Below, one piece after another: positions 1-8,987 of a stretch of DNA of 38,789 bases. Made by a program: the position numbers and the translations under genes. The notes beneath the pieces are model-generated. The model did no database searches, had not been told where the DNA came from, and saw nothing but the letters and a program-made list of their open reading frames with translations. The stretch is from Lysobacteraceae bacterium. GTDB taxonomy: Bacteria; Pseudomonadota; Gammaproteobacteria; Xanthomonadales; Xanthomonadaceae. Position 1 is the stretch's first letter. Each line of letters starts with the position of its first letter. The stretch covers positions 1-38,789 of the forward strand of contig JAISFF010000050.1 of assembly GCA_031263725.1 (NCBI GenBank), written 5' to 3'.

Positions 1-66
1 GGGAATGTTTTCCTCTGGAAAATGATGCCTGATCCGTTCCCAGTGAGTGTCGGAAATCTTCAGCAT
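1..66 (-). CDS. IS5-family transposase, N-terminal 22 codons (cut by window edge)
   Basis: Read on the minus strand from the ATG at 64-66, the frame stays open to the window edge and contains DTHWERIRHHFPEENIP. This resembles the conserved N-terminus of IS5-group transposases (DUF4096 region, typically an S-D-x-x-W-E-x-I pattern followed by proline-rich sequence). The catalytic DDE domain would lie outside the window. The sequence just upstream (about 67-135) should hold the outer end of the element, but with only one end visible I cannot define the terminal repeat or the target duplication. The call rests on a short motif match. Whether the element is intact cannot be judged. Confidence 0.6.
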   Translation of the reverse strand, partial: MLKISDTHWERIRHHFPEENIP

Positions 67-428
67 GTGGCTATTTTACAGGCCTTTCGTGCGGATTTCT
101 GATTTTGAGATAGGTTCTAAGGAAAACCGGGATTCATATGACGACGGCATCCCGGAACGATCACTGCATGTTTACCTCAAGTTCCGTCGAGGTCCGATAT
201 CGATGCTCCGGCGAACAGCGCAATCGTACCCCGCCCGCCCTCGACCATATCCGGAAAGCCTGTTTTTCAAGCATGTGATCGCCGTCCACTGCCATATTGC
301 AGCATGTGGTTTCGACATGTCCGGAATACGAAGTTCTGGGATATCTGGTCGCGTCGATCACGCCATGCAATGCCTCGGCAGCGCGCCTGGGGAACGATTG
401 TCTACGGTAAGTATCGCCGACCTCCGCG
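67..428. other. Stretch without a recognisable gene
   Basis: The part nearest the transposase (about 67-135) is relatively AT-rich and probably belongs to the end of the insertion element. The rest, up to the Nudix stop codon, has open frames on both strands. None gives a recognisable protein or has a convincing ribosome-binding site. It may be degenerate sequence next to the insertion. Confidence 0.5.
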
Positions 429-917
429 CTAAAGCCGCGAGTAGCGCCAGGACTGCATGCGTCCCTCCCAATAGGGCATCACGCCATGGAATGGCCTGGG
501 ATCGCTGTCGAACACCAATGGCAGGAAATAGCGGTCTCCCTCCCACATCGGCAGATACATGATCCGCTCCAGTTCGATCCATTCCAGCTCACCTTCCGGA
601 TTGTTGGTATGCGGATTGCCGAAGTACCGCTCGATCAGGAAAACGAAACCCAGCCAATCTTCGCCGTGTTTCCCGAAACCCGGCCAGTTGATCGTTCCGC
701 GCAGTTGCATCTGCTCGCATTCGATGCCGGCTTCCTCACGGATTTCGCGGCGCATGCCATCGAGCACATCCTCGTCCGCTTCGAGTTTGCCTCCCAGACC
801 GTTGTACTTGCCCAGGTGCTGGTCGTTCTGTCGCGCATTGCGATGAATCATCAGCACTTGCGAGCGGTCCTGGGACAGCACATAGCCAAGCGTTGCGACG
901 ATCGGGGTATAGGGCAT
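429..917 (-). CDS. Nudix hydrolase (8-oxo-dGTP diphosphatase-like)
   Basis: The 162-residue protein has a complete Nudix box at residues 43-65, matching G-x5-E-x7-R-E-U-x-E-E-x-G-U, with the metal-binding R-E-I-R-E-E core at 57-62. Nudix enzymes hydrolyse a nucleoside diphosphate linked to another group. The N-terminal IVATLGYVL strand and the VLMIHRN segment fit the MutT/8-oxo-dGTPase-like subgroup, which cleans the nucleotide pool or turns over related nucleotides. The exact substrate cannot be read from sequence. It is a single-domain cytosolic protein of normal length. The next gene upstream on the same strand, an L,D-transpeptidase-fold gene, ends 132 bases away, so a shared transcript is possible but not shown. 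Confidence 0.9.
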   Translation of the reverse strand: MPYTPIVATLGYVLSQDRSQVLMIHRNARQNDQHLGKYNGLGGKLEADEDVLDGMRREIREEAGIECEQMQLRGTINWPGFGKHGEDWLGFVFLIERYFGNPHTNNPEGELEWIELERIMYLPMWEGDRYFLPLVFDSDPRPFHGVMPYWEGRMQSWRYSRL

Positions 918-1049
918 GCCGGGAAAATGACGATGACGGCGGGGTTACAGTGTAGCCGCTGCATGCGCGCGGCAGCGTTCCGAAAGCACGAGCCATGATG
1001 CTTGCATCACGATCGCGGGAGGGTATGCGTCGAGCGCATGCGCCCGAGG

Positions 1050-1817
1050 TCAGATTCCGCCCTGGCCGTCGTCCGCGTCGGCCTGGCGGGTGGCCGCCAG
1101 GCGTCCATTGCCGCCAGTACAGTTGAGCAACTGCGAATGCCGCAACCAATCGTTGTCGGGGTAATAGGCGAACACGAAAGTGCCACCCTGGATGGCATCG
1201 ATCAGCGCGTGCGCGACTTCGCTGCGCACCGCCGGACAGCCGAGGCTGCGGCCCAAGCGTCCTTGTGTCTGCGCAAAATCGGGACTGACGTAGGAAGCGC
1301 CATGAATCACGATGGCGCGATCCCGGGCGTTGTCATTGAATCCCGGCTCCAGTCCCTGCAGGCGCAGCGAATAGCCATTGCCCCCCATATAGGTTTCCTG
1401 GGTGGTGAACCCGCCGAGGCTGCTCATGTAACTGCCGGTGCGATTGGAGAACTGCAACGCCATGTTTTCGCCACTGTTGCGGCCATGCGCCACCCATTCG
1501 CGGAACAGCAGCCTCTGTTGCCCGAGATCGAATACCCACAGACGCTGTTCGGTCGACGGGCGCGAATAGTCGATCACGCTCAATCGCGTCGGATCAATCT
1601 GCATATCGCCATGCTGCAACGCGCAGGTCATGGCCCTCGTGGCCAGGTTCAGAACCTTGCGGTCCAGGGACGGCGCCGTTCGCGCCAGCGAATCCGCCCA
1701 TTGCATCGGCGACTGCGGGGATCGCGCGGGCTGCGGAATGCCGGAACCTGAACCGGACAATGCGGCGAACGTCATTGCCAAACCCAAACCGAAGGAGATA
1801 CCAGCTTTTTTATTCAT
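1050..1817 (-). CDS. Murein L,D-transpeptidase catalytic-domain protein (YkuD_2 type)
   Basis: The protein is 255 residues from the ATG at 1817. The open frame extends 36 codons further upstream, but 1817 is preferred because it begins a signal peptide (MNKKAGISFG, then a hydrophobic run to about residue 20). A catalytic-type His-Gly pair is at 172-173 (AIVIHGASYV) and the nucleophile motif SLGCPAV has Cys194. The layout resembles the YkuD_2 family, in which the signature is S-x-G-C-P rather than S-H-G-C. Such periplasmic enzymes or relatives form 3-3 peptidoglycan crosslinks or attach proteins to the wall. Many members are experimentally uncharacterised. It is one of three L,D-transpeptidase-fold genes in tandem here. 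Confidence 0.85.
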   Translation of the reverse strand: MNKKAGISFGLGLAMTFAALSGSGSGIPQPARSPQSPMQWADSLARTAPSLDRKVLNLATRAMTCALQHGDMQIDPTRLSVIDYSRPSTEQRLWVFDLGQQRLLFREWVAHGRNSGENMALQFSNRTGSYMSSLGGFTTQETYMGGNGYSLRLQGLEPGFNDNARDRAIVIHGASYVSPDFAQTQGRLGRSLGCPAVRSEVAHALIDAIQGGTFVFAYYPDNDWLRHSQLLNCTGGNGRLAATRQADADDGQGGI

Positions 1818-2008
1818 GCACGTTCGAATCCGCTCAGGGCATCCATTCTGGATACACGGATACAGCCATCCCTTCCGGGAAAGTCCGCATCCAGCATGTT
1901 TCCGGTGAACGGCGAACCGGCACATCGAACATGTACCGGGTTCGCCGAACCCCTCAGGCCGCCCTGGGTGGACGGTCCCCTGTTGGCGGGATCATAACGA
2001 CCCGCATG

Positions 2009-3097
2009 TTAAAGAGTGGTTGCCCCTGTGGCCTGCAAAGAGGGCAACCGTACCGGTTCCGGCACAACGTTCGGAATGGCGTTGGGCAATTGCCGGATCA
2101 CCGGCATATCGGTCAGAAGCAATGTTACTCCGGGATCCAATAGCGCCTGCAAATGACGGGCGAATCCGGCCGGCAACCAGGTCGACAGCTCGGCAGGAAC
2201 GAAGCGCTCCGAAGCCGGCGGCACCACCACCTCGGGCTGCATGTCGGACAGCGCCCGCACACTCCAGGCTAGCGCCGAAGCGGGAGGCGTCGATGCGGTG
2301 GCATCACCGGCGCGCGCGCGCGACGACTCCAGCACGTAAAGCGCCGAGCCGGGGAATCCGAAATCGGGAGCCTCGTATTCGAACTCCGCCTGCCCTACCA
2401 GCACGCCGTGGCGCAGTACATAGACATGCCGGTCCGGCTGGCTGACCACGACAGTCACCGGCCCGTCCAGCACATCGACGGCATTCCAGGAATAACCGGG
2501 CTGCTCCGGATCCAGTCTCAGGTTCTCGCCTGCGCCGCTGACCGGCGCCAGCACCGAAGGATAGGCCACGCTCAAGGGCGAAGTCCCGACATCGGCCACC
2601 ACTATCACGTCACCAAGCTTGGTAATGCCGAACAACTGCTCGGCAAAGGCGCGCGGCAGACGGATGCAGCCATGCGAGGCCGGATAGCCGGGAATGCGGC
2701 CTCCATGCAGGGCAACGCCGTCCCAGGTCAGGCGCTGCATGAACGGCATGGGCGCATCGTCATACAGGTTCGAACGGTGATCGCGCTTCTTTTGCAGGAT
2801 CGGGAACACGCCCGGCGGAGTCTCCTTGCCACGCTTGCCGGAGCTGATCGTGGAAATGCCGATCGCGACGCCGTTCCGATACACGTAGGCGAGCTGCTCG
2901 TTGAGACTTATCACCATTACCACCGGACCCGAAGGAGAAATCTCCGGGTGCCAGACGTACTTGCCGGGCGCCAGGGTCACCACACTGACCGGCGTGGGCG
3001 GCGCGGCGGACGCTTCGGCCAGAACAGGCGAAGCGAATCCGCCCAGGCACAGAGTCAGCAGGATCGTCAGAAAAAGCCGGAAACGCGACCAGTCCAT
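2009..3097 (-). CDS. L,D-transpeptidase (YkuD) with a degenerate second YkuD-like half
   Basis: The likely product is 362 residues from the ATG at 3097. That start gives a classic signal peptide (MDWSRFRLFLTILLTLCLGG, then a likely cut near ALA/AEA). A further in-frame ATG at 3127 and the extended frame to 3256 are less convincing. The first domain, about 56-170, has a complete YkuD signature: H131-G in VALHGG, and SHGCIRLP with the nucleophile Cys144. Residues about 212-345 repeat the same architecture: PVTVVVSQPDRHVYVLRHG parallels PVVMVISLNEQLAYVYRNG, and FARHLQALLDPGVTLLLTD parallels FAEQLFGITKLGDVIVVAD. The HG and SHGC motifs are missing there, so this half is probably a structural or substrate-binding copy. 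Expected role: periplasmic peptidoglycan crosslinking. Confidence 0.85.
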   Translation of the reverse strand: MDWSRFRLFLTILLTLCLGGFASPVLAEASAAPPTPVSVVTLAPGKYVWHPEISPSGPVVMVISLNEQLAYVYRNGVAIGISTISSGKRGKETPPGVFPILQKKRDHRSNLYDDAPMPFMQRLTWDGVALHGGRIPGYPASHGCIRLPRAFAEQLFGITKLGDVIVVADVGTSPLSVAYPSVLAPVSGAGENLRLDPEQPGYSWNAVDVLDGPVTVVVSQPDRHVYVLRHGVLVGQAEFEYEAPDFGFPGSALYVLESSRARAGDATASTPPASALAWSVRALSDMQPEVVVPPASERFVPAELSTWLPAGFARHLQALLDPGVTLLLTDMPVIRQLPNAIPNVVPEPVRLPSLQATGATTL

Positions 3098-3343
3098 TGA
3101 AAAGGTTCCATTGAGCCAGGAAGTCATCGGCAAGCGTCCCGTGCCAGCACCCGATAGGACATTCCACCGCGGTACTGCCCGTCCTGATCGTGAAGATACG
3201 ATCCTGTCTCGCAATAAGATGTATTCATTCATCGCCTCCCCAACGCCGATGATCATGAATTGTTTAGTTTCAGGCGGGCGAATTTCCCATAGTCTTCCAC
3301 TGTTTGCAATGGCCTTCCGGCAACCGCCACTGCCAGGCCGTCC

Positions 3344-3376
3344 ACCGGACCGGCCTGTTGCCGGAACAGGTCCGGT
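3344..3376 (-). terminator. Bulged hairpin just downstream of an L,D-transpeptidase gene
   Basis: Two 6-base arms, ACCGGA (3344-3349) with TCCGGT (3371-3376), and CCTGTT (3354-3359) with AACAGG (3365-3370), form a 12-pair stem. It has a four-base bulge and a five-base loop. It starts 7 bases past the stop of the gene at 3384-4052. There is no U-run after it on the minus strand, so it may be a weak terminator, a processing site or an mRNA-end stabiliser. Confidence 0.4.
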
Positions 3377-3383
3377 TCCCGGA

Positions 3384-4052
3384 TCAGGGCAGGATCTCGA
3401 TCGGAGTTCCGTTTGCCGCCAGGACCCACATTTCGTCCATCGCCGCGTTGCTGACCGCGATGCAACCCAGCGTCCAGTCGTTCCCGGGAATCAGGTGGTC
3501 GGTGGAGCCGTCGGCACGGCTCCAGCCGTTGTACAAGCCGTGGATCATGATGTCGCCACCCGGATTGACACCCCGCGCGGCGGCCTGCGCCCTGTCTTCC
3601 GCATTGGGGTAGGAAATGTGCAGGGAACGGTAGTAGCGGCTGTTCGGATTGCGCCAGTCGATCACATAGCGCCCTTCCGGCGTCTTGCCGTCGCCCTGCC
3701 GGGTCTTGTGCCCTGCCGGCGCGAAACCCAGCCGCATGGCGTAGCGCCTCACGACGGCATCCCCCGCCAACAAATCCACATAGCGTTGCGCCTTGTTCAC
3801 CCGGACCAAAGTGATCGCGGGCAATTGCGCCAGTTCCAGTTCGGCGATCAGGATGTCGGTCGAATTGCCCAGTCCGAGCGACGGTTCCACCGCCGCGGCC
3901 GCCGACTCAGACATATCCATACCCGATGCCGGTCCGCCGGCAGTGCCGAAGTCCGGCATTCCGCCCGCATGGCAACCCGGCATCAGCAGACAAAGCGCAC
4001 GCCAGCATGGCGCGCGCAGCGCCATCCGCAAGGCGCGGACCGCCGTGGTCAT
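3384..4052 (-). CDS. L,D-transpeptidase family protein, translationally coupled to thrC
   Basis: The protein is 222 residues from the ATG at 4052. This ATG overlaps the thrC stop codon (ATGA, 4049-4052), which argues for translational coupling. An ATG four codons further upstream (4064) is the alternative. A hydrophobic N-terminus ends in LLMPGC, an imperfect lipobox, so the protein may be a lipoprotein or simply secreted. The catalytic domain follows from about residue 75: the YVDLLAG strand, GDIMIHG with His171, and DWTLGCIAV with Cys197. The T-x-G-C signature is the variant seen in YafK/ErfK-like groups. Expected role is 3-3 crosslinking or protein attachment to peptidoglycan. Its place as the fourth cistron of a threonine operon is unusual. 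A bulged hairpin follows the stop codon. Confidence 0.85.
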   Translation of the reverse strand: MTTAVRALRMALRAPCWRALCLLMPGCHAGGMPDFGTAGGPASGMDMSESAAAAVEPSLGLGNSTDILIAELELAQLPAITLVRVNKAQRYVDLLAGDAVVRRYAMRLGFAPAGHKTRQGDGKTPEGRYVIDWRNPNSRYYRSLHISYPNAEDRAQAAARGVNPGGDIMIHGLYNGWSRADGSTDHLIPGNDWTLGCIAVSNAAMDEMWVLAANGTPIEILP

Positions 4053-5338
4053 GCCATCAGGCATCGGCTCAACGCATCGTAGTCCGGCTCGATCGGCTCG
4101 GCGCTCGCGGGGCGCGCCAGCAGTTCAGCCAATGCCGGCGGCACCTCCAACGACCGCCCGAGCAACGGTTCCACCACGCTTTCGAACTTGGCCGGATGCG
4201 CGGTCGCCACCACGGCCCAATCGCCCGATTCGCCTTCCCCGCGCAGTTGTTTGAGCATGTGCACCGCCGTCGCCGTATGCGGGCAGAAGATTTCGCCGAA
4301 GCGCTGATGGCGCTGCTGGATGGTCCTGCGGATCGTCTCGTCATCGACGCTGATGGTGACGAACGCATCCCGCAACGCCGGATCATCTTCCCGGTACAGC
4401 CAGCGCAGACGCTCGAAGTTGCTGGGCGCGCCCACGTCCATGGCATTGGCGATGGTCGCCACGCTGTTCTTCGGCACGTAGTCGCCACCGGCGAAGAACT
4501 CGGGCAGCACACGGTTGGCGTTGGTCGAGAACATGATCCGCTCGATCGGCGCGCCCAGGCTCCGGGCAAGCACGGCGGCCAGGCCATTGCCCAGATTGCC
4601 GGTAGGAATCACGAAATTCAGCGGTTTGCCATATTGCTCCCAATGCTGCAGCGAGGCGTGGGCGTAATACCCCATTTGCGGCAGCAGGCGTCCCAGGCTG
4701 ATGCTGTTGGCCGAACTGAGCGGCGCTTTCGCCTGCAACCCGGTGTCGTTGAGGGCGCGCTTGGCCAGCGCCTGGCAGTCATCGAAAGATCCCGCCACCC
4801 GCAATGCGACGACGTTGTCGCCGAAACAGCCCAGCTGATGCGCCTGCCGCGGCGAAACCCGGCCGTCGGGATAGAGTACGACCACCCGTAGGCCCGGCTG
4901 CCGATGGAATGCCGCCGCCACCGCCGCGCCGGTGTCGCCCGAGGTCGCGACCACGATCGTCAACGGCCGCTCCCGCTCCTTGCGCAGACGGTTCAACGCC
5001 GAGGCCAGGAAGCGCGCGCCGAAATCCTTGAATGCCGCCGTCGGGCCATGAAAGAGTTCCAGCACATGATCGTTCGGCGTGCCCAGTTGCTTCAGCGGGG
5101 CATCGAAGTCGAAGGCCTCGCGGCAGATCGCATCCAGGTCACCCTCCAGGCCATCGCCCTGGAAGAAGGGCCGCAACAGCGCCGCCGCGCTTTCCGCCAG
5201 GGTCGCGCCCGCCCGCAACTGTCGCTTCTCCGGCAGTGATTCCGGGACATACAGTCCGCCATCCGGAGCCAGTCCTGCCGCGATCGCCTGGCTCAGGCCG
5301 ACAGCGGGAGATTGATTGCGGGTCGAGACATATTTCAT
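4049..5338 (-). CDS. thrC: Threonine synthase
   Basis: Threonine synthase converts O-phosphohomoserine to L-threonine with pyridoxal phosphate, the last step of the pathway. The 429-residue protein begins with the family N-terminus (MKYVSTRNQSP and APDGGLYVPESLP). The PLP lysine is expected at Lys104 in FHGPTAAFKDFGARF. The glycine-rich phosphate-binding region is FVIPTGNLGNGLAA. Length is that of the E. coli-type enzyme. A GGAGG element sits 4 bases before the ATG. The 75-base gap to thrB contains a perfect 12-base palindrome, TTCAAATTTGAA (5360-5371), of unknown role. The stop codon overlaps the start of an L,D-transpeptidase gene. Confidence 0.97.
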   Translation of the reverse strand: MKYVSTRNQSPAVGLSQAIAAGLAPDGGLYVPESLPEKRQLRAGATLAESAAALLRPFFQGDGLEGDLDAICREAFDFDAPLKQLGTPNDHVLELFHGPTAAFKDFGARFLASALNRLRKERERPLTIVVATSGDTGAAVAAAFHRQPGLRVVVLYPDGRVSPRQAHQLGCFGDNVVALRVAGSFDDCQALAKRALNDTGLQAKAPLSSANSISLGRLLPQMGYYAHASLQHWEQYGKPLNFVIPTGNLGNGLAAVLARSLGAPIERIMFSTNANRVLPEFFAGGDYVPKNSVATIANAMDVGAPSNFERLRWLYREDDPALRDAFVTISVDDETIRRTIQQRHQRFGEIFCPHTATAVHMLKQLRGEGESGDWAVVATAHPAKFESVVEPLLGRSLEVPPALAELLARPASAEPIEPDYDALSRCLMA

Positions 5339-5413
5339 GCAGCCTCCGTAACAAGCGTTTTCAAATTTGAACGAGCAATGTGTGCTGACGATGAAGCCGG
5401 ACGGCGCCGCCGC

Positions 5414-6355
5414 TCAAAGCACCACCGCACCGGGACTGTCGATCGGCGAGATCCAGGACTGGCTGCCGAAACCGGCCTGCGCGAACGCAGCCGTCACTCG
5501 CGGAGCCGCCGCCTCGGCCTCGGCGCGGGTTTCATACCAGGCGAAAACGCTGGGACCGGCGCCGGAAATGCTGGCGCCCATCGCGCCCGCATCCAGCGCG
5601 GCCCGCTTGGCCGCATCGAATCCGACGATCAACGGCGCGCGGCGCGGCTCGATCAGGACATCGCGCAGGCCTTCGCGCACCAGTTCCGGGTCGCCGCGCT
5701 GGCAACCGGCCAGTACCAACGCCAGGTGAGCACTCTGGGCCACGAAATCCCTGAGCGGGTAATCGCCTTTCAGGGCATCGCGTGCGCGCCGGGTCTCCAG
5801 CACGGCATCGGGATGGACCAGCAGGCTGTGCCACGCCGCCGGAACCGACAGCTTGACCACCCGCTCCAGCGTGGACAGCACCAGCCCGCCCATGAACATG
5901 GGTCCCAGGTTGTCGCCATGCCGGCTGCCGCTGGCGACGGCTTCGCCTTCCAGCGAAAACCGGTACAACGCATCCCGCGAAAGCGGTTCCCGCAGCAACT
6001 CGTTCGCCGCCACCAGCGCCGCCACGCAGGAAGCCGCCGAACCGCCCATGCCCGAACTGAGCGGAATGCCCTTCTCGATCTCGATCTCGAATCCGAAAAG
6101 CAGGTCCAGCGCATCGCGCATCGCCATCAATGCCGCACCGGCAGTGTTGCGCGCCGCTTCGGTAGGCAGCGGCACATCGGTGCCGCTGATGGAGACAATG
6201 CGCACTTCCGGCGCATCGATGCGCCGCACCGTGACGGTATCGCCGGCGCCCACGACCGGATAGCCCAGCAGATCGAAACCCACCGCAACATTCGCCACCG
6301 AAGCCGGCGCATAGGCGCGGGCCTGCGTTTTCGGCAACATCCCCGGCGTCGTCAC
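5414..6355 (-). CDS. thrB: Homoserine kinase
   Basis: ThrB phosphorylates homoserine with ATP. The GHMP-kinase ATP-binding motif [12 protein letters not shown] is clear and the N-terminal [15 protein letters not shown] is typical. I start it at GTG 6355, giving 313 residues. That codon overlaps the thrA stop as GTGA, and a perfect AAGGAG lies 7 bases upstream (6363-6368) within the end of thrA. An ATG five codons downstream (6340) is the alternative, and the frame is also open upstream to 6463, inside thrA. The gene lies between thrA and thrC on one transcript, as in other gammaproteobacteria. Confidence 0.96.
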   Translation of the reverse strand: MTTPGMLPKTQARAYAPASVANVAVGFDLLGYPVVGAGDTVTVRRIDAPEVRIVSISGTDVPLPTEAARNTAGAALMAMRDALDLLFGFEIEIEKGIPLSSGMGGSAASCVAALVAANELLREPLSRDALYRFSLEGEAVASGSRHGDNLGPMFMGGLVLSTLERVVKLSVPAAWHSLLVHPDAVLETRRARDALKGDYPLRDFVAQSAHLALVLAGCQRGDPELVREGLRDVLIEPRRAPLIVGFDAAKRAALDAGAMGASISGAGPSVFAWYETRAEAEAAAPRVTAAFAQAGFGSQSWISPIDSPGAVVL

Positions 6356-8874
6356 AGGCGCGCTCCTTCTCCGGCCGCGACACGCAGCAGATCGGCGAAG
6401 ACGCCGGCGGCGGTCACTTCCGGCCCCGCGCCGGGGCCCTGCACCACCAGCGGATTGTCGCAATAGCGATGGGTGGTGAATTGCACCACGTTGTCGGTCA
6501 GGCGCAGATTGGCGAAAGCATGATCAGCCGGGAACTCGACCAGCCCGACGCTGGGACGGCCGCCATGCGAAAGCTGTGCGACATAGCGCAGCACATTGCC
6601 CGCCGCCCTGGCTTTCTGCAGACGCTCGTCGAACGCGGCATCGACTTCGTGCAGGCGCGACATGAATTCCTCGACATCGGCCTGACGCAGTCCCGCCGGG
6701 ACCAGGCTCTCGACCTCCACTTCCTCCAGGCTCAGCTCGCGGCCGGCCTCGCGCGCCAGGATCACCAGCTTGCGCGCCACATCCATGCCGGACAGATCGT
6801 CGCGCGGATCCGGTTCGGTATAACCAAGGCCGCGCGCTTCCGCGACCAGCCGCGAGAACGGCACCTGCCCGTCGAACTTGTTGAACAGCCACGCCAGCGT
6901 GCCGGAGAAGATGCCTTCGATCGAGGTCACATGATCGCCGGTATCGACCAGGTCGCGCAGCGTGGTGATGACCGGCAAGCCGGCGCCGACCGTCGCCTCG
7001 TAGCGGAAACGCGCGCCACTGAGTTCGGCGGCGGCGCGGATCGCCTTGAAGCGGCTCATGTCGCCCGCGCCGGCCTGCTTGTTCGGCGTCACGATATTGA
7101 TGCCCGCCGCCAGCCAATCCGCATAGCGATCGGCCACCGCCGAACTGCCGCTGCAATCGACGATCACCGCATGCGGCAGATGCGCCGCCAGCAGGTGTTC
7201 AGTGAACCGGTCCAGATCGACCGGCTCGTGCCGGCCCGCGAACGCCTCGCGCCAATCGCACTCAATGGCCCGCTTCTCCAGCAACATGCGCCGGCTGGAC
7301 GCGATCGCACGCAGACGCAGATCCAGGTTGGCGCGGCGCAGCAGTGGCGCTTGTTCATTCTGGATCTGTCCCAGCAGCGCCGCGCCGACGTTGCCGGGTC
7401 CGATCACGCCGACCGAAAACGTCTGTGGCGACAGCCAGAATCCGGCATGCGCCGCACGCAGCGCCTTGGTCGCATCGAGCGCATCGACCGCCACCGAAAT
7501 ATTGCGCTCGGAAGAACCCTGCGCGATCGCGCGAATATTGACCTGCGCCCGGCCCAACGATTCGAACAGGCGCGCCGCCACGCCCGGCTGGCCCGCCATG
7601 CCGTCGCCCACGGCCGCCAGCACATTGATGTCGTCGACCAATTGCACCCGCTGCACCTGGCCGGCGGAAAGCTCGTGCGCGAACGCCCGCAGCAAGGTCT
7701 GCTTGGCGCGTTGCGCGTCGGCCTGCTTGATCACGCAGCAGATCGAATGCTCGGAGGAACCCTGCGAGATCATCACCACCGACACCCGCGATTCGCGCAG
7801 CGCCGCGAACACCCGTTCCGCCGTTCCCGGCACGCCGATCAGGCCGGTGCCTTCCAGGTTCAGCAAGGACAGATTCGGGCTCAGCGTCAGCCCTTTCACC
7901 GGCCCGGACGCATCGCGCCCGGCGGTGATGCGGGTACCCGGATGGTCGGGACGGAAAGTGTTGCGGATGATGATCGGCATCCCACGCGAAATCGCCGGGG
8001 ACATGGTCTGCGGATGCACGACCTTCGCGCCGAAGTAGGCCAGTTCGCAGGCCTCGTCATAACTGAGCCGCTCCAGTTGCACCGCTTCCGGCACCACGCG
8101 CGGGTCCGCCGACAGCACGCCGTCGACATCGGTCCAGATATGCAGCTCGTCGGCATTGAACAAGGCCGCGAAGATCGCCGCCGAGTAATCGCTGCCGTTG
8201 CGTCCCAGCGTGGTCACGCGGCCGCTGCGGTCGCGCGCCACGAAGCCGGTCGCAACGATGCGCCGCTGCGGATTGCGCTGCCGCCACTCGGCCAGATTCT
8301 GCGCGCTCTGGTTCCAGTCGACGTTGACGCCCAGTTCGCCGCGATCGACCACCAGCACGTCGCGCGCATCGAGCACGGCACATTCCTCGCCCAGGGTCGC
8401 GATATGCGCGCCCAACAGGTTGGCCGAATAGACCTCGCCCAGCCCCTGTACTCGGTCCAGCACTTCGTTCGGCAGCTCGCCGATCACCGCCAGCGCCGCC
8501 ATGATTTCGGCCAGTTTCTCGAAGCGTTCTTGCAGCCATTCGACGGTGGGGCCGGCTTGTTCGCCCAGCAATGCCACCGCCGCCGCACGATGCCGCGCGC
8601 GCAATTCGTGCCAGCACTCCCGCCACAGCGGACCGTCCTCCGCGTTGTGACTCTGTGCGGCCAGCTCGGCCATCTGGATCAATGCATCGGTCACACCCTT
8701 CATGGCCGAGACGACAGTGACCTGGGTCTGTTCCGGACGGGCCAGCAGCAGCTGCGCCACCCCCCGGTACCGCTCCGCATCGGCCACCGAAGTGCCGCCG
8801 AACTTGTGCACGATGGTCGATACGCCGGACTCCGGCGAGGAAGATGAAACAGCTGCTTTTACGGGCGACGACAT
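6352..8874 (-). CDS. thrA: Bifunctional aspartokinase / homoserine dehydrogenase
   Basis: The 840-residue fusion catalyses the first and third steps from aspartate to threonine: aspartate to aspartyl phosphate, and aspartate semialdehyde to homoserine. The aspartokinase part begins with [15 protein letters not shown] near residue 24. Two ACT-type regulatory segments lie about 310-460 (for example [14 protein letters not shown] and [15 protein letters not shown]). The dehydrogenase part begins with the Rossmann motif [15 protein letters not shown] and includes [18 protein letters not shown]. Length is close to the 820 residues of E. coli ThrA. In that enzyme threonine inhibits both activities, and the ACT segments suggest the same here. 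A GAGGT element lies just before the ATG. The leader upstream carries a leader-peptide attenuator. Confidence 0.97.
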   Translation of the reverse strand: MSSPVKAAVSSSSPESGVSTIVHKFGGTSVADAERYRGVAQLLLARPEQTQVTVVSAMKGVTDALIQMAELAAQSHNAEDGPLWRECWHELRARHRAAAVALLGEQAGPTVEWLQERFEKLAEIMAALAVIGELPNEVLDRVQGLGEVYSANLLGAHIATLGEECAVLDARDVLVVDRGELGVNVDWNQSAQNLAEWRQRNPQRRIVATGFVARDRSGRVTTLGRNGSDYSAAIFAALFNADELHIWTDVDGVLSADPRVVPEAVQLERLSYDEACELAYFGAKVVHPQTMSPAISRGMPIIIRNTFRPDHPGTRITAGRDASGPVKGLTLSPNLSLLNLEGTGLIGVPGTAERVFAALRESRVSVVMISQGSSEHSICCVIKQADAQRAKQTLLRAFAHELSAGQVQRVQLVDDINVLAAVGDGMAGQPGVAARLFESLGRAQVNIRAIAQGSSERNISVAVDALDATKALRAAHAGFWLSPQTFSVGVIGPGNVGAALLGQIQNEQAPLLRRANLDLRLRAIASSRRMLLEKRAIECDWREAFAGRHEPVDLDRFTEHLLAAHLPHAVIVDCSGSSAVADRYADWLAAGINIVTPNKQAGAGDMSRFKAIRAAAELSGARFRYEATVGAGLPVITTLRDLVDTGDHVTSIEGIFSGTLAWLFNKFDGQVPFSRLVAEARGLGYTEPDPRDDLSGMDVARKLVILAREAGRELSLEEVEVESLVPAGLRQADVEEFMSRLHEVDAAFDERLQKARAAGNVLRYVAQLSHGGRPSVGLVEFPADHAFANLRLTDNVVQFTTHRYCDNPLVVQGPGAGPEVTAAGVFADLLRVAAGEGARL
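6363..6368 (-). promoter_or_regulatory. Ribosome-binding site that fixes the GTG start of thrB
   Basis: On the minus strand the sequence reads AAGGAG, seven bases before the GTG at 6355. It is embedded in the last codons of thrA, so thrB translation is probably coupled to termination on thrA. Confidence 0.75.
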
Positions 8875-8919
8875 GGAATGACCTCGGTATTAGGCCTCGC
8901 ACTGTCAGAATCGCAGGTT

Positions 8920-8946
8920 GCCCCGCATCCTGATCCGGTGCGGGGC
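8920..8946 (-). terminator. thr operon attenuator hairpin
   Basis: Arms 8939-8946 and 8920-8927 pair as GCCCCGCA with TGCGGGGC, an 8-base GC-rich stem with an 11-base loop. It begins 14 bases after the leader-peptide stop codon and ends 45 bases before thrA. On the transcript it is followed by AACCUGCGAUUC rather than a U-run, so as an intrinsic terminator it looks weak or non-canonical. Confidence 0.6.
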
Positions 8947-8987
8947 CGTGATTTCGGGAGTTACACGAAAACGACGGACCGCACCGG
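8935..8987 (-). promoter_or_regulatory. Antiterminator pairing of the thr leader
   Basis: The leader-peptide codons at 8979-8987 read CCGGUGCGG on the transcript. They are a perfect 9-base complement of CCGCACCGG at 8935-8943. The second segment overlaps the 5' arm of the attenuator hairpin (8939-8946), so the two structures exclude each other. A ribosome paused on the threonine codons further upstream would leave 8979-8987 free and favour read-through. One that reaches the stop codon would cover it and favour the hairpin. Confidence 0.6.

Noticed and set aside
47..562. A 171-codon plus-strand frame at the start of the window
   Set aside because: It overlaps the Nudix 3' end and the transposase end, shows no motif and has no ribosome-binding site.
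2301..2340. Alternating CG run (cgcgcgcgcg) in the L,D-transpeptidase gene
   Set aside because: It encodes part of the normal reading frame in a GC-rich gene and is too short to treat as a Z-DNA or repeat feature.
6469..8847. A 792-codon open frame opposite thrA
   Set aside because: ThrA on the minus strand is unambiguous over its full length, and the plus-strand product is Arg/His/Gln-rich without any motif.
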